Assembly (NCBI GenBank): GCA_026989355.1
Contig: JALSJM010000008.1
Coordinates: 124,001-188,000 of the forward strand
Reading direction: 5' to 3'
DNA length: 64,000 nucleotides
Source: Paracoccaceae bacterium
GTDB lineage: Bacteria; Pseudomonadota; Alphaproteobacteria; Rhodobacterales; Rhodobacteraceae
The number at the start of each line of letters is the position of its first letter. Positions within the stretch are counted from its first letter, which is position 1. The position numbers were made by a program, and so were the translations under genes. The notes under the pieces are model-generated. The model saw only the letters and a program-made list of their open reading frames with translations, was not told the origin of the DNA and searched no databases. Positions 6,889 to 19,180 of the stretch are shown in pieces.

Positions 6889-9054
6889 ATGACGGGGAGA
6901 GCCCCGATTCCCGAAGACGCCGCCGGCCCCTCCGGGCGCCGGCGGCTCTGCGTTTACAACGGCGGTTTCCTGACCCAGAAGCGCATCCGCCGGATCCTTG
7001 ATCTGGCCGGTTACGATGTGCGGATCGGCCTGCCGGGGCCGGAAGACATGATCGGCATCTGGGGGCGCAGCCCCACGGCGCCCCGCGGCGAACGGATCGC
7101 GCACCGGCGCGGGGCGCCGGTTCTGCGGATCGAGGATGCCTTTCTGCGCTCGGTGCTGCCGGGGCGGATCGGGGCCGGCACCGGGGGGCGGGCCGGCAGC
7201 CCGCCGCTCGGGCTGCTGCTCGACCGAAGGGGCGTCCACTTCGACAGTTCCGCCCCTTCCGACCTGGAGCTGCTGCTGGCCACGGCGCCGCTTGACGACA
7301 CGGTTCTCCTCGACCGCGCCCGCGATGCCACCCGGCGGATCCGTGATGCGCATCTGTCGAAATACAACAATTTCGATCCCGGGATCCCCACCCCCGACGC
7401 ACCCTATGTGCTGGTGATCGACCAGACCCGCGACGACGCATCGATCACCCATGGCGGGGCCGGGGCCGCCACCTTCCGCGACATGCTGGTCTGTGCCCAG
7501 GTCGAACACCCGGGCAACCGGATCGTGATCAAGACCCACCCGGAAACCGCCGCCGGCCTGCGCCCCGGCCATTTCGGAAAACCCGACGAAAACCGCCGGG
7601 TATCGCTGATCGACACCCCGGTTTCGCCCTGGCGGCTGTTCGAATGCGCAACCGCCGTCTATACGGTGTCGTCGCAGATGGGCTTCGAGGCGATCATGGC
7701 CGGCCATCGCCCGCATGTGTTCGGCCAGCCCTTCTATGCCGGATGGGGCCTGACCGAAGACCGCAATCCGGTTTCGCGCCGCCACCGCCGCCTGACCCGC
7801 GCCCAGCTGTTCGCGGCGGCGATGATCCTCTATCCCGTCTGGTATGATCCCTGCCGCGACCGGCTGTGCGAACTGGAAGACGCGCTGGCCCAGCTCGAAG
7901 CCGAGGCCCGCGCCTGGCGCGACGATCACCGGGGCCACGTGGCCATCGGCATGCGGCGCTGGAAACACGCATGTCTCGAGCGCTTTCACGGCCATGTCAG
8001 GCCGCTGGTTCATGAAGACGACACCGGAAGGGCAGTGGCGCTGGCGCGCGCCGAAGGCCGGGATCTTCTGGTCTGGGCCAGCCGCGAAAGCCCCGATCTG
8101 GAACCGGCGGCCACGGCCGCGGGGCTGCGCCTGCGCCGGGTGGAAGACGGCTTCCTGCGTTCGCGCGGGCTGGGGGCTCGGCTGGTGCCGCCGCTGTCGC
8201 TTGTCCTTGACGACACCGGAATCCATTACGATCCCACCCGCCCGAGCCGCCTTGAACGCCTGATCGCCGAAAGCACCGATCTGCCTGCGGCATCTCTCCG
8301 GCGGGCGGAAACGCTGATCGAACGGCTGAAAACGCTCGGCCTTGGCAAATACAACCTGCACGCCGCTGCCCCGCCCTCCGATCTTCCGGCTGACTGGCCC
8401 GCATCGGAAGGCCGCCGGGTGATTCTGGTGCCCGGACAGGTGGAAGACGATGCCTCGGTGCTGCATGGCTGCCGGACAGCAGGCGCCGCCAGAGGCGAAA
8501 CGGAAGACCGGCAGGAAGACGACGGCGTCAACCTTGGTCTGCTGGCACGCTGCCGGGCCGAAAACCCCGAAGCGCTGATCCTCTACAAGCCGCATCCCGA
8601 TGTGGAGGCCGGCCTGCGCCGGGGGGCTGTCGCTACGGCCGATGCGCTGCGCCATGCCGACGCGGTGCTGGTCAATGCCGATCCGGTGGCGCTGATCGGG
8701 CGGGTTGACGAGGTCTGGACCCTGACCTCGCTGCTTGGCTTCGAGGCACTTCTGCGCGGCTGTCCGGTAACCTGTCTCGGCGCACCCTTCTATGCCGGTT
8801 GGGGGCTGACCCGCGATCTGGGCGCGGTGCCGGCGCGGCGCGGGGGGCGGCACGGCGCGGCGAAGGTCGGCCTGGCCGGTCTCGCCCATGCGGCCCTGAT
8901 CGACTATCCGCGCTATCTGGACCCGCTGACCGGCCTGCCCTGCCCTGTCGAGGTGATCGTCGAACGCCTGGCCAGCGGCGAAACCGGCAGACAGGGCACC
9001 ACGGGGCGCGTGCTTTCGCTGCTGCAGCGCCTGCGCGGCCTGCTGGCGCGCTGA
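6889..9054 (+). CDS. kpsC: Capsular polysaccharide biosynthesis protein KpsC (two-module beta-Kdo transferase)
   Basis: KpsC extends the poly-Kdo linker on which group 2 capsules are built. The 721-residue product has an internal duplication typical of the family: each half carries a LLLDRRGVHFD/LVLDDTGIHYD segment, an SKYNNFD/GKYNLH motif, a TRDDASITHG/VEDDASVLHG loop, a KTHPE/KPHPD motif and an FYAGWGLT block (about residues 280 and 634). The ATG at 6889 lies 16 bp after the Wza-like stop and has only a weak GGAAATG site, suggesting coupling. The KpsS, Wza/KpsD and KpsC trio defines a capsule locus without its ABC transporter here. Confidence 0.93.
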   Translation: MTGRAPIPEDAAGPSGRRRLCVYNGGFLTQKRIRRILDLAGYDVRIGLPGPEDMIGIWGRSPTAPRGERIAHRRGAPVLRIEDAFLRSVLPGRIGAGTGGRAGSPPLGLLLDRRGVHFDSSAPSDLELLLATAPLDDTVLLDRARDATRRIRDAHLSKYNNFDPGIPTPDAPYVLVIDQTRDDASITHGGAGAATFRDMLVCAQVEHPGNRIVIKTHPETAAGLRPGHFGKPDENRRVSLIDTPVSPWRLFECATAVYTVSSQMGFEAIMAGHRPHVFGQPFYAGWGLTEDRNPVSRRHRRLTRAQLFAAAMILYPVWYDPCRDRLCELEDALAQLEAEARAWRDDHRGHVAIGMRRWKHACLERFHGHVRPLVHEDDTGRAVALARAEGRDLLVWASRESPDLEPAATAAGLRLRRVEDGFLRSRGLGARLVPPLSLVLDDTGIHYDPTRPSRLERLIAESTDLPAASLRRAETLIERLKTLGLGKYNLHAAAPPSDLPADWPASEGRRVILVPGQVEDDASVLHGCRTAGAARGETEDRQEDDGVNLGLLARCRAENPEALILYKPHPDVEAGLRRGAVATADALRHADAVLVNADPVALIGRVDEVWTLTSLLGFEALLRGCPVTCLGAPFYAGWGLTRDLGAVPARRGGRHGAAKVGLAGLAHAALIDYPRYLDPLTGLPCPVEVIVERLASGETGRQGTTGRVLSLLQRLRGLLAR

Positions 9055-9156
9055 ACCGCACGCGCACCCCGCAAAACGCGGCAACAACGGCCGCCCTTGC
9101 AACACACGGCCCTCCGTGCTTGCATGCACCACGGGAACAGCGAAGGGGAAACCGCC

Positions 9157-10320
9157 ATGAAACGCCTGATGTGGTTCGGTTGGCGCGCGCTCATGTTCCT
9201 GGCCCTTGCCGCCGCTGCCCTCGCCTTGTGGAAACGCCAGGAAATCGCCCGCCTTCTGGCTGTCAACAGCCTGTTTTCCGAAAACAGGATCGTCGTCAAT
9301 TTCAGCAGCATGGACAGCATCTTCCCGAACCGGCGGATGCAGCGGGGGGATGCCCCCCCGAGCCCCCTGCCCCGGGGCACCCCTGTCCGTCTGCCCGATG
9401 CGGTGGACAACTGGATCAGGGCCCGCAACGTTACCGCGCTGGTGGTTCTGAAGGACGGCAGGATCGTGGCCGATGACTATTTCCTTGGCACCGGGCCGGA
9501 TGATCTGCGCATCTCGTGGTCGGTCGCGAAAAGCTGGCTTTCCGCCCTGTTCGGCATCCTGCTGGAAGAAGGGGCGATAGGATCCCTCGACGATCCGGTC
9601 ACCGGATACGTTCCCGAGCTGCGCGGCAGCGCCTATGAGGGCGCCACCATCCGCAATGTGCTGAACATGGCCAGCGGCATCGCCTTCAACGAAGACTATC
9701 TGGATTATCATTCCGACATAAACCGCATGGGCCGGGTGCTGGCCCTCGGTGGTTCGATGGATGCCTTTGCCACCGGCCAGAACCGCAGGCGCGACGAACC
9801 CGGCCGCTCGTGGCTTTATGTCTCGATCGACACCCATGTGATCGGCATGGTGATCCGCGGCGCGACCGGGCGCTCGATTCCCGAACTGATGGAAGAGAAA
9901 CTGATCGTGCCAATGGGGCTTGAAAAGGCCCCCTATTACATCACCGACGGCAAGGGCGTGGCCTTCGTGCTTGGCGGGCTCAACATGACCACCCGCGACT
10001 ATGCGCGCCTGGGGCTGATGTTCCTGCAGGACGGCGAACTGAACGGCCGCCGGATCGTGCCGCGCGCCTGGGTGGCCGCCTCGACCGCGCCAAGCGCCCC
10101 GACCGAACCCGGCGCCGAACAATACGGCTATCAGTGGTGGCTGCCCGCCGATGCCGCCGAGGGCGAATTCTTCGCCCGCGGCATCTATGGCCAGTATGTC
10201 TATGTGAACCGGCCCAGAGGAGTGGTGATCGCCGTCAACGCGGCCGACCGGGGCTTTCGCGAAGAGGGCGTTGCAGAACAGAACATCGCCATGTTCCGAC
10301 AGATCGCCGACGCGCTCTGA
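9157..10320 (+). CDS. Membrane-anchored serine hydrolase of the class C beta-lactamase family
   Basis: An N-terminal hydrophobic segment (about residues 9-22) probably anchors the protein in the membrane. The body is a beta-lactamase/6-aminohexanoate-dimer hydrolase-type domain: the nucleophile motif SVAK (in ISWSVAKSW), the tyrosine motif in WLYVSIDTHVIG, and a late GIYGQYVYVNRPRGVVI block taking the place of the KTG box. Substrates could be esters, amides or peptidoglycan peptides; the sequence does not decide. The start at 9157 follows a GAAGGGGAAA site. It lies 102 bp after kpsC on the same strand, but a role in capsule metabolism is only suggested by position. Confidence 0.85.
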   Translation: MKRLMWFGWRALMFLALAAAALALWKRQEIARLLAVNSLFSENRIVVNFSSMDSIFPNRRMQRGDAPPSPLPRGTPVRLPDAVDNWIRARNVTALVVLKDGRIVADDYFLGTGPDDLRISWSVAKSWLSALFGILLEEGAIGSLDDPVTGYVPELRGSAYEGATIRNVLNMASGIAFNEDYLDYHSDINRMGRVLALGGSMDAFATGQNRRRDEPGRSWLYVSIDTHVIGMVIRGATGRSIPELMEEKLIVPMGLEKAPYYITDGKGVAFVLGGLNMTTRDYARLGLMFLQDGELNGRRIVPRAWVAASTAPSAPTEPGAEQYGYQWWLPADAAEGEFFARGIYGQYVYVNRPRGVVIAVNAADRGFREEGVAEQNIAMFRQIADAL

Positions 10321-10430
10321 GCGTTGCCGGAGCGGCCCGCACCGGGCCGGATCGCGGCCCCTAACCGGATATCAACCTTTGCCTGCCAGCATCCCGTCCG
10401 ATCCCGCGGAAAACACGAGGGTAAAGCACA

Positions 10431-10454
10431 GGATGAAACACGGGATGAAACGCG
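10431..10454. repeat. Near-perfect 12-bp tandem duplication
   Basis: Units GGATGAAACACG (10431-10442) and GGATGAAACGCG (10443-10454) differ by one base. They lie in the leader of the acyltransferase gene. Confidence 0.75.
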
Positions 10455-10590
10455 GAATATTGCCATGAGCATTCCGGCCGACGGAACCATCGCCGGCAAC
10501 ACCACCCCCTCCGGGTTGAGGTCGGGGCGGATGCGGCATATGTCTGCCCCTGCGGGGACGCCCCCGTTGCGGACGACGGCGGAACAGGAC

Positions 10591-11505
10591 ATGACGATGG
10601 CCAGAGGCAAAGCCGGCCGACGGCACAGGAAAGGGGGGATCGGGGATTTCCTCGTCAACCTCATGCTCAAGGGGGTATTCGGCCTGGCATTGATGCTGCC
10701 CTATCGCTGGCGAGTGCCGCTTTTCGGCGCCCTGACGGCCCGGGTGGTGGCGCCGCTTGCCGGATATCGCCGCCGCATTCGCGACAATCTGGCACTGGTT
10801 GCGCCCGAGCTTTCGCAATCGGAGCTGAAGGAACTGCTGCGCGCGGTTCCCGATAATGCCGGGCGCACCCTGATCGAGATCTACTCGGGCCGGGAATTCA
10901 CCGACCGGGTGAAGGATCTGCCGCTGGACGGCCCCGGCGCGGCAGCACTGGAAGAAGCCGCGCGCCAGAAACGCCCGGTCATCCTGGTAACCGGCCATTT
11001 CGGCAATTACGACGTGCCGCGCGCAGCGCTGATCGCACGCGGCTATCCGGTCGGGGCGATCTACATGCCGATGTCGAACCCCTATTTCAACGCCCATTAC
11101 GAACGCGCAATCTCGCGCATCGGACAACCGCTGTTCGCGCGCGGGCGCAAGGGGCTGGCGCAGATGCTGAAATTTCTGCGCAGCGGCGGCATGACGGGGT
11201 TCCTGGTGGATCAGCACATGGCCCATGGCGCACCGCTCACCTTTTTCGGCAAGACCGCGCGCACTGCGCTGTCGGCCGCGGAAATGGCGCTGAAATACAA
11301 CGCCCTGCTGATCCCGATCTATGGGGTTCGTCAGCCCAACGGCCTTGATTTCCGCATCATCGTGGATACGCCGGTTCCCCATACCGACCCCGAAACCATG
11401 ACCCAGGCGCTGAACGATTCGCTTGAAAGGCTGGTGCGCGAGCACATGGGGCAATGGTTCTGGATCCACCGCCGCTGGAAAGGCCTGCCGGCCGCCACCG
11501 GCTGA
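10591..11505 (+). CDS. Lauroyl/lysophospholipid acyltransferase (LpxL/HtrB family)
   Basis: Members of this family transfer a fatty acyl chain onto lipid A or related lipids at the inner-membrane face. The catalytic HX4D motif is HFGNYD (in VTGHFGNYDVPR). The preceding VFGLALMLPYRWRVPLFGALTARV is the usual N-terminal membrane-associated helix, and the product ends with the conserved QWFWIHRRWKG. The reading frame is open upstream to 10324 with other ATG codons (for example 10465), but the ATG at 10591, just after GGAACAGGAC, starts where homologues start (MTMARGKAGRRHRKGGIGDFL). Length is 304 residues. Which lipid it acylates cannot be told from sequence. Confidence 0.88.
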   Translation: MTMARGKAGRRHRKGGIGDFLVNLMLKGVFGLALMLPYRWRVPLFGALTARVVAPLAGYRRRIRDNLALVAPELSQSELKELLRAVPDNAGRTLIEIYSGREFTDRVKDLPLDGPGAAALEEAARQKRPVILVTGHFGNYDVPRAALIARGYPVGAIYMPMSNPYFNAHYERAISRIGQPLFARGRKGLAQMLKFLRSGGMTGFLVDQHMAHGAPLTFFGKTARTALSAAEMALKYNALLIPIYGVRQPNGLDFRIIVDTPVPHTDPETMTQALNDSLERLVREHMGQWFWIHRRWKGLPAATG

Positions 11506-11687
11506 GGCAGGGTCCCTTTCCGTTTTCCGGCAGGATGGGGGTTGCCCCGGCAGGGCCGGTCCTGGCTGACGCATGACCGCTTCACATGCCCGCTCGCGGG
11601 GGCAGCGGATCCGGACGAATGCCTTCCCGGATTCCCGGCTTCTCGAGATCGGCGCCGCACTGCGTTTCCGCGCTGGATGAAGACGAC

Positions 11688-12398
11688 TCAGCGCACCCGC
11701 GCGGCAGCAAGAATCGGGCCGAATCCGGGCTTCTGGACGATCACCACCACACCCTCGTCTCCCTTGATGCTGCGGCGCATCGTCAGGGGGGTTCGACTGT
11801 CCCAGGGCTCCAGATGCATCCACTCGGAAACGATGTTGCTGTAGATGATCCTCTTGCCCGCATTCTCCCCGCGGCGGATCTCGACAGGCTGGGAATCCCG
11901 CACCCGGACCAGCTGCACCCAGAGGGGCTTGTCACGGGGCCTGTCGGCACTGGCACGGATGGTCAGCTGATCGCCCTCGCGCGAAACCGAAAGATCGATT
12001 CCGCTGTCATTGGCCTTGTGCCGGCGGATCAGCCGCTCCACTTCCTGCGGCTTGCTGCCGACCAGGTGATCCTGACCCTCGATCACCATCTGCGGCGTAT
12101 AGACCATCCGCTTGCCCGCAGCACGGGCATAGCCCTTCTGGCGCCTGGTAAACTGCGCCTGCCCGAAGGTATCTTCCCAGCCGATGTAATCCCAGTAATC
12201 CACGTGCAGGGCCAGGGGGATCACGTCGTCGCGCACCGACAGTTCGCGCAGCAGCGCATCGGCCGGCGGGCAGGACGAGCACCCCTGAGAAGTGTAGAGC
12301 TCGATCACCACCGGTTCATCCGCCAGCGCCGCATCCTGCGGAAAACCACTGCCGAGAAGGATCGAAAGGCCAAGGGCCAAAGCCTGGAATTGCCGCAT
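11688..12398 (-). CDS. Exported thioredoxin-like protein, DUF1223 family
   Basis: The 236-residue product has an N-terminal signal peptide (MRQFQALALGLSILLGSGF...ALA) followed by the DUF1223 signature ELYTSQGCSSCPPAD, a thioredoxin-like CxxC (Cys-Ser-Ser-Cys) near residues 40-43. The middle has LHVDYWDYIGWEDTFG and RQKGYA, both typical of the family. It is a secreted or periplasmic protein with an unproven redox role. It is transcribed leftward, divergent from acnA, sharing a 247-bp intergenic region. Confidence 0.9.
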   Translation of the reverse strand: MRQFQALALGLSILLGSGFPQDAALADEPVVIELYTSQGCSSCPPADALLRELSVRDDVIPLALHVDYWDYIGWEDTFGQAQFTRRQKGYARAAGKRMVYTPQMVIEGQDHLVGSKPQEVERLIRRHKANDSGIDLSVSREGDQLTIRASADRPRDKPLWVQLVRVRDSQPVEIRRGENAGKRIIYSNIVSEWMHLEPWDSRTPLTMRRSIKGDEGVVVIVQKPGFGPILAAARVR

Positions 12399-12541
12399 GA
12401 TTCGTCTGTTCTTCTGCCTGGAAACGGGTTCCCGCCCTTTCTAGGGAAACGCGCGGGATGAATCCAATCAAGGTTTTGCGAGAACTCCCGCCCTGCCGGT
12501 AACATCATCGCCAGCCGGCATGCAAAAAATCTGGCTTTTCG

Positions 12542-12564
12542 GTATGCAACAGCATACATTGTAT
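12542..12564. promoter_or_regulatory. Overlapping inverted repeats upstream of acnA (candidate operator)
   Basis: A perfect inverted repeat GTATGC-AACA-GCATAC (12542-12557) is fused to a second one, ATAC-ATT-GTAT (12554-12564), about 80 bp before the acnA start in the acnA/DUF1223 divergent region. The arrangement looks like a transcription-factor binding site. The cognate regulator is unknown; FCD-type GntR proteins often use GTAT/ATAC-containing palindromes. Confidence 0.5.
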
Positions 12565-12645
12565 CGCAACCCCCTTGAACCCCTCACCCGCTTGCGCCAC
12601 AACCCGCAGGCAAAGCCACCATTCCAACCCAGGGAGAGCAGCCAC

Positions 12646-15393
<2,748 letters not shown>

Positions 15394-15415
15394 GGCCCGA
15401 AAGAAGCCCCGAAAT

Positions 15416-15444
15416 CGCCCGGCTGGCCACAGGGCTGCCGGGCG
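15416..15444 (+). terminator. Possible terminator hairpin after acnA
   Basis: CGCCCGGC (15416-15423) pairs with GCCGGGCG (15437-15444), starting 23 bp after the acnA stop. The T-tract is weak, so termination is only likely. Confidence 0.45.
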
Positions 15445-15580
15445 GTTGCCGTATTCCTGGCGTGTTTTCAACCAGTTGCAGGCTCATTTCGCAGTTGCAG
15501 CATCGAAAACGGATTGTTTCGGCAAAAAACCACCGATCACGATCATGGGACTCTTTTTTCATTAACTCATTTGGTGCATC

Positions 15581-15697
15581 ATGCCGCGCATGAACATGAA
15601 CACGAAACACATCACACCGCGTCGCCGTATCAACATGATGACGCTTGAGGTGCTCGCCATGCTGCTTCTGGCACTGGTGGGAACTCTGCAATTCTGA
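15581..15697 (+). CDS. Candidate 38-residue single-pass membrane peptide
   Basis: A short frame in the AT-richer region after acnA encodes a basic N-terminal half (MPRMNMNTKHITPRRRINM) and a hydrophobic C-terminal half (EVLAMLLLALVGTLQF). This is the charge pattern of a small inner-membrane peptide with its N-terminus in the cytoplasm. Internal Met codons at 15590, 15596 and 15635 are alternative starts. No strong Shine-Dalgarno is visible. I do not recognise a family. Alternatively this region could be a non-coding RNA or untranslated spacer; the rest of 15445-15853 contains nothing else I can support. Confidence 0.4.
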   Translation: MPRMNMNTKHITPRRRINMMTLEVLAMLLLALVGTLQF

Positions 15698-15853
15698 CCA
15701 CCGAAACCGGTGCCCGCGCGCATCATATGCGCCCGGTCGCATGTCCGGTCGGGTTCTTCTTTCGCGGCCGTCCTTCCCCGGAAAGGAATGCCCCCCGGGC
15801 CATGAATCCGGTGTCACCCTTCCCGGCCGGGCGGAACTGTCCGGATACGGTCC

Positions 15854-16405
15854 TTATCGGGCCGCATCCATCACCGGCTTGATACGCTCCAGAAATATCT
15901 GCTCCGTCATCGGCCCGGCATAGCGCAGAAGTATCGTGCCGCTGCTGTCGATCACATAGGTTTCCGGCACGCCATAAACGCCCCACTCGATCGCCGTGCG
16001 GCCGGTCTGATCGGCAATGATCGCGGCAAAGGGATTGCCCAGCTCTTCCAGAAAACGCAATGCGGCGTCGGGCTTGTCCTTGTAATTGATGCCATAGATG
16101 GTGATTCCCCGTTCGCGGGCAAGGCGCTCGAGCAGAGGGTGCTCGGCCCGGCAGGGCGCGCACCAGCTGGCCCAGAAATTGACCAGCTTGACCCCGGGCG
16201 CGCGCAGCGCGGCATCATCGAAGGCAGGGTAATCGCCAAGCGGCGCCTCGGCAACCGGCGGCGCGGGCTTGCCTTCGCGGGTCGAGGGCAGGCTGGTATC
16301 CCCCGCCGTGTCGAGCCCGAGATAGAACATCAACGCCAATCCCGCAAACAGCAGTGGCGGCAGGAACATCAGCGGCGATAGCTTCCGTTTCTGTGCGCCA
16401 CTCAT
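15854..16405 (-). CDS. ccmG: Cytochrome c biogenesis thiol:disulfide oxidoreductase CcmG (DsbE)
   Basis: CcmG is a membrane-tethered periplasmic thioredoxin that keeps apocytochrome c CXXCH cysteines reduced. One N-terminal membrane anchor (about residues 13-31, [18 protein letters not shown]) precedes a thioredoxin fold with the active site [13 protein letters not shown] and the cis-proline region [10 protein letters not shown]. Length is 183 residues. Its ATG overlaps the ccmD stop (ATGA), placing it last in the leftward operon ccmA-B-C-D-G. The apocytochrome clients probably include the c550 encoded elsewhere in this window. Confidence 0.95.
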   Translation of the reverse strand: MSGAQKRKLSPLMFLPPLLFAGLALMFYLGLDTAGDTSLPSTREGKPAPPVAEAPLGDYPAFDDAALRAPGVKLVNFWASWCAPCRAEHPLLERLARERGITIYGINYKDKPDAALRFLEELGNPFAAIIADQTGRTAIEWGVYGVPETYVIDSSGTILLRYAGPMTEQIFLERIKPVMDAAR

Positions 16406-16584
16406 CCCTGCTCCTTTCCGGAACCCTGCGCTTTCTGCCGGCGGCGTTCTTCCATCTGTCGCAACTGGTGATGCACATTCCGTGCCCTGAGCCAGCTGAG
16501 CAGGATCAGCCCGGCAACCAGCAGAATCGTTGCGCCATAGGCCGACAGGATCACGGTTTCGTATTTTCCGAGGTCGGGTATCAC
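16402..16584 (-). CDS. ccmD: Heme exporter protein CcmD
   Basis: CcmD is the small single-pass protein that releases holo-CcmE from the CcmABC complex. The product is 60 residues: [20 protein letters not shown] runs into a hydrophobic span (about residues 11-31), then a strongly basic tail ([13 protein letters not shown]). The start is taken as GTG at 16584, overlapping the ccmC stop codon in a GTGA arrangement. An open frame continues further upstream but lies inside ccmC and matches nothing. Position between ccmC and ccmG is the standard order. Confidence 0.9.
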   Translation of the reverse strand: MIPDLGKYETVILSAYGATILLVAGLILLSWLRARNVHHQLRQMEERRRQKAQGSGKEQG

Positions 16585-17309
16585 GCCATGCGCTCCCGTG
16601 CCTCGAGCGCCTTCAGACGGCGGGCCCGCACCTCGGTACGGGTGCGATAGAGAACCAGGGTCACGAACAGCAGAACGAAGCCGGCGATGCACAGGATCAG
16701 CGGCCAGTAATAGACATCGGCCACATGCTCGGCCTTGTCGACCGAAAGCGAAGCATCCTGATGCAGCCCCTGGGGCCAGAAGTTGACGGCATAGCGGCTG
16801 AGCAGCGCGAACACCGAACCCACGATGCACAGGATCGAGGTAAGATCAGCCGCGGTATCGGGGCTTTCGATCGCTTCCCAAAGGGCCATGTAGCCCAGAT
16901 AGAAGATGAACAGCACCAGAAACGAGGTCAGCCGCGGATCCCAGGCCCACCAGGTGCCCCACATGGGCTGCCCCCAGACCGCGCCCGAAATCAGCGCGAT
17001 CAATGTCATCACCGTGCCGATTGCCGCCGCCGCCTTGGCCGCCAGCACCGAAACGTGATGGCGTCGCACCAGCCAGATCAGCGAGGCCACCAGCATCATC
17101 AGCCAGGCGTTTATGGCAATGAAGGCACTGGGCACATGGATATAGATGATCTTGACCGAACTTCCGAAATTCTCGGCCTCGGGGGTCAGGTAGAACCCCC
17201 ACAGAAGGCCGGGGAGGATGGTGACTGCCGTCAGCCCCACCAGCCATGGCAGAACCTTTTCCGTGGTTTCCATGAATTTCTTCGGGTTGGCATATTCCCA
17301 GATCGACAT
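16581..17309 (-). CDS. ccmC: Heme lyase/transport protein CcmC
   Basis: CcmC presents heme to the chaperone CcmE in the periplasm. The 242-residue product has six hydrophobic spans, the heme-handling WWD motif [13 protein letters not shown], and conserved histidines flanking it (YIHVPSAF and the later HVADVYYW region). The ATG at 17309 ([12 protein letters not shown]) follows a GAAGGGAAAG site; the more upstream Met at 17357 is less likely. The gene starts 52 bp after the ccmB stop and overlaps ccmD. Confidence 0.95.
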   Translation of the reverse strand: MSIWEYANPKKFMETTEKVLPWLVGLTAVTILPGLLWGFYLTPEAENFGSSVKIIYIHVPSAFIAINAWLMMLVASLIWLVRRHHVSVLAAKAAAAIGTVMTLIALISGAVWGQPMWGTWWAWDPRLTSFLVLFIFYLGYMALWEAIESPDTAADLTSILCIVGSVFALLSRYAVNFWPQGLHQDASLSVDKAEHVADVYYWPLILCIAGFVLLFVTLVLYRTRTEVRARRLKALEARERMA

Positions 17310-17361
17310 GCGCTCTTTCCCTTCGCCGTGTTCCGCGCGATACAATGCCTCAGCCACGCTC

Positions 17362-18018
17362 TCAACGCAAATTAATGCGCAGCACCTGGGCCGCTACAAA
17401 TGGAAGCAGACCGATGGTGCCAAGGGTGATTCCGGCCAGCATCAGAAGCGGCACCGTGTTGTCGGCCCCCTCCGCCCCGCGGCGCAGCGCCTCGGCGCCG
17501 AACAGCAGGGTGGGCATGTAAAGCGGCAGCACCAGCAGCGACAGCAGCAACCCCCCCCGCTTCACCCCCACGGTCAGCGCCGCCCCGAAGGTGCCGATGA
17601 AGCTGAGCGCCGGTGTGCCGATCAGCAGCGTCAGCAGCAGCCATGAATAGGCCCCGGCGGGCATGTTCAGCAGCACCGCAAGCCCCGGCGCCACCAGCGT
17701 CAGCGGCAGGCCGGTGGTCAGCCAGTGGGCCAGCCCCTTCATCGCCGCCACCCCTTCAAGCGGCAATGGCGAGGTTGCCAGAAGATCGATCGTGCCGTCT
17801 TCGTAATCGAGCGCGAAGATGCGGTCGAGCGACAGCAGACAGGCCAGCAATGCCGCCACCCACAGGATGCCCGGCGCGATCTGTGCCAGCAGTGCGCCTT
17901 CGGGCCCGACACCGAAGGGCACGAGAACGGTGACGATCAGAAAGAACACCAGCCCGAGGCCGAACCCCCCGCCGGCCCGCACCGCAAGGCGCAGGTCACG
18001 CAGCAACAGGGCAATCAT
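17362..18018 (-). CDS. ccmB: Heme exporter permease CcmB
   Basis: CcmB is the membrane subunit that works with the ATPase CcmA. The 218-residue product begins [18 protein letters not shown] and has six hydrophobic segments. The [33 protein letters not shown] block between the second and third is characteristic of CcmB. The ATG at 18018 overlaps the ccmA stop (ATGA), showing tight coupling of permease and ATPase synthesis. Confidence 0.95.
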   Translation of the reverse strand: MIALLLRDLRLAVRAGGGFGLGLVFFLIVTVLVPFGVGPEGALLAQIAPGILWVAALLACLLSLDRIFALDYEDGTIDLLATSPLPLEGVAAMKGLAHWLTTGLPLTLVAPGLAVLLNMPAGAYSWLLLTLLIGTPALSFIGTFGAALTVGVKRGGLLLSLLVLPLYMPTLLFGAEALRRGAEGADNTVPLLMLAGITLGTIGLLPFVAAQVLRINLR

Positions 18019-18674
18019 GCAAGGTCCTCGTCGCCGAAAAAGGCATCCGCCGGAACACTGCCCCCCCCCGCGCGGCAACTGTCGGGATCGGCACGAAACG
18101 CGGACAGGTCAAGCGCGCGGGCTTCCAGCCCCAGCCCGATATGGGTGGCCATGATGGCCATGCCACCGGCCGCGCAATGGCGCCTGACCGTCTCGGCGAA
18201 CAATGCGACACTTTCCGTATCAAGCGACACCGTCGGCTCGTCAAGTGCCCAGATCGGCCGCCCCGTCAGCAACAGCCGCGCCAGCCCCAGCCGGCGCTTC
18301 TGCCCGGCCGAAAGACTGCGGGCGGGTCGGTCGGCCAGATCGTTCAGATTGAACTCGTCCAGCGCCCTGACAACCTCCCGCTCCATGTCCGGCACACCAT
18401 GCACCCGCGCCCAGAACGCCAGGTTCTCGCGCACCGTCAGCATGGCCTTCAGACCATCGGCATGGGCGCCATAGGCCAGTGATTCGGGCGGCATGATGAT
18501 GGTGCCGCCAAGCGCCGGCTGCAGACCGGCAAGGGTGCGCAGAAGGGTTGTCTTGCCGATGCCGTTCGGCCCGCGCAGCAACAGCATCTCGCCCCCGGAC
18601 AGGGTGAAATCCACCCCTTCAAGCACCGGCATGCCGCCACGCGCGCAGGAAAGATCGGAAACTTTCAGTTCCAT
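18015..18674 (-). CDS. ccmA: Heme exporter ATP-binding protein CcmA
   Basis: This ABC ATPase drives release of heme-loaded CcmE from CcmC/CcmD. A 219-residue single nucleotide-binding domain is visible: Walker [12 protein letters not shown], signature [14 protein letters not shown], Walker [14 protein letters not shown] and the switch histidine in ATHIGLG. The ATG at 18674 ([21 protein letters not shown]) matches the family start. It is the first gene of the leftward ccm operon; its promoter should lie in the 110 bp up to the Mth938-like gene or further upstream. Confidence 0.95.
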   Translation of the reverse strand: MELKVSDLSCARGGMPVLEGVDFTLSGGEMLLLRGPNGIGKTTLLRTLAGLQPALGGTIIMPPESLAYGAHADGLKAMLTVRENLAFWARVHGVPDMEREVVRALDEFNLNDLADRPARSLSAGQKRRLGLARLLLTGRPIWALDEPTVSLDTESVALFAETVRRHCAAGGMAIMATHIGLGLEARALDLSAFRADPDSCRAGGGSVPADAFFGDEDLA

Positions 18675-18784
18675 GGCGCACGCATAGCGGATCGCGGCGC
18701 AGGCGAAAAGGCACAAAATCGGACCGCCACCGGCCATGCCGAAAAGATGCCGGGAAAGATGCAGGTCTGCTGCGAAACGCGCCG

Positions 18785-19180
18785 TCAGGCACCGGAATCC
18801 GGCCGGTTTCCCTCCGCGCCGGGTGCCGAAACCGGCACCAGCGCCGCCCCGACCCTTCGCCCCTCGCCCAGCAGCACGTTGTAGCTGCGGCAGGCGGCAG
18901 GGGTGGGCATGGGCTCGGCCATCACCCCGGCCCCGTCAAGCACTGCCCTCAGCGCCGAAGGCAGATGCGAAAGCGCATCGCCGGTGCCGATGAACAGCAG
19001 ATCAACGGCACCGGCAGCTGCCACCAGCGGCGCCGGGTCGTCGGGCCCGCCCCACGGCCGCACACCTTCGGGCAGCAGCAGCAGAGCCCCCTCGAACACC
19101 GCTCCGCCGATACGGAAGAAGCCGGGGCCATACCCGTCAACCGGGGTGAGATCGCCGAATGTCACTTCGCTGAAACGCAT
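18785..19180 (-). CDS. Mth938-like domain protein (DUF498/NDUFAF3-like)
   Basis: The 131-residue product starts [26 protein letters not shown] and contains [16 protein letters not shown] and the late [26 protein letters not shown], the standard signature of this small alpha/beta family. The human relative NDUFAF3 assists complex I assembly; the bacterial function is unproven. It lies between a TauE-like gene and ccmA on the same strand, and this Mth938-secF-secD-yajC neighbourhood is frequent in alphaproteobacteria. Confidence 0.88.
   Translation of the reverse strand: MRFSEVTFGDLTPVDGYGPGFFRIGGAVFEGALLLLPEGVRPWGGPDDPAPLVAAAGAVDLLFIGTGDALSHLPSALRAVLDGAGVMAEPMPTPAACRSYNVLLGEGRRVGAALVPVSAPGAEGNRPDSGA

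Noticed and set aside
6697-10122. An 1141-codon minus-strand open frame across kpsC and the serine hydrolase
   Set aside because: It is antisense to two well supported genes, with low-complexity translation and no family features.
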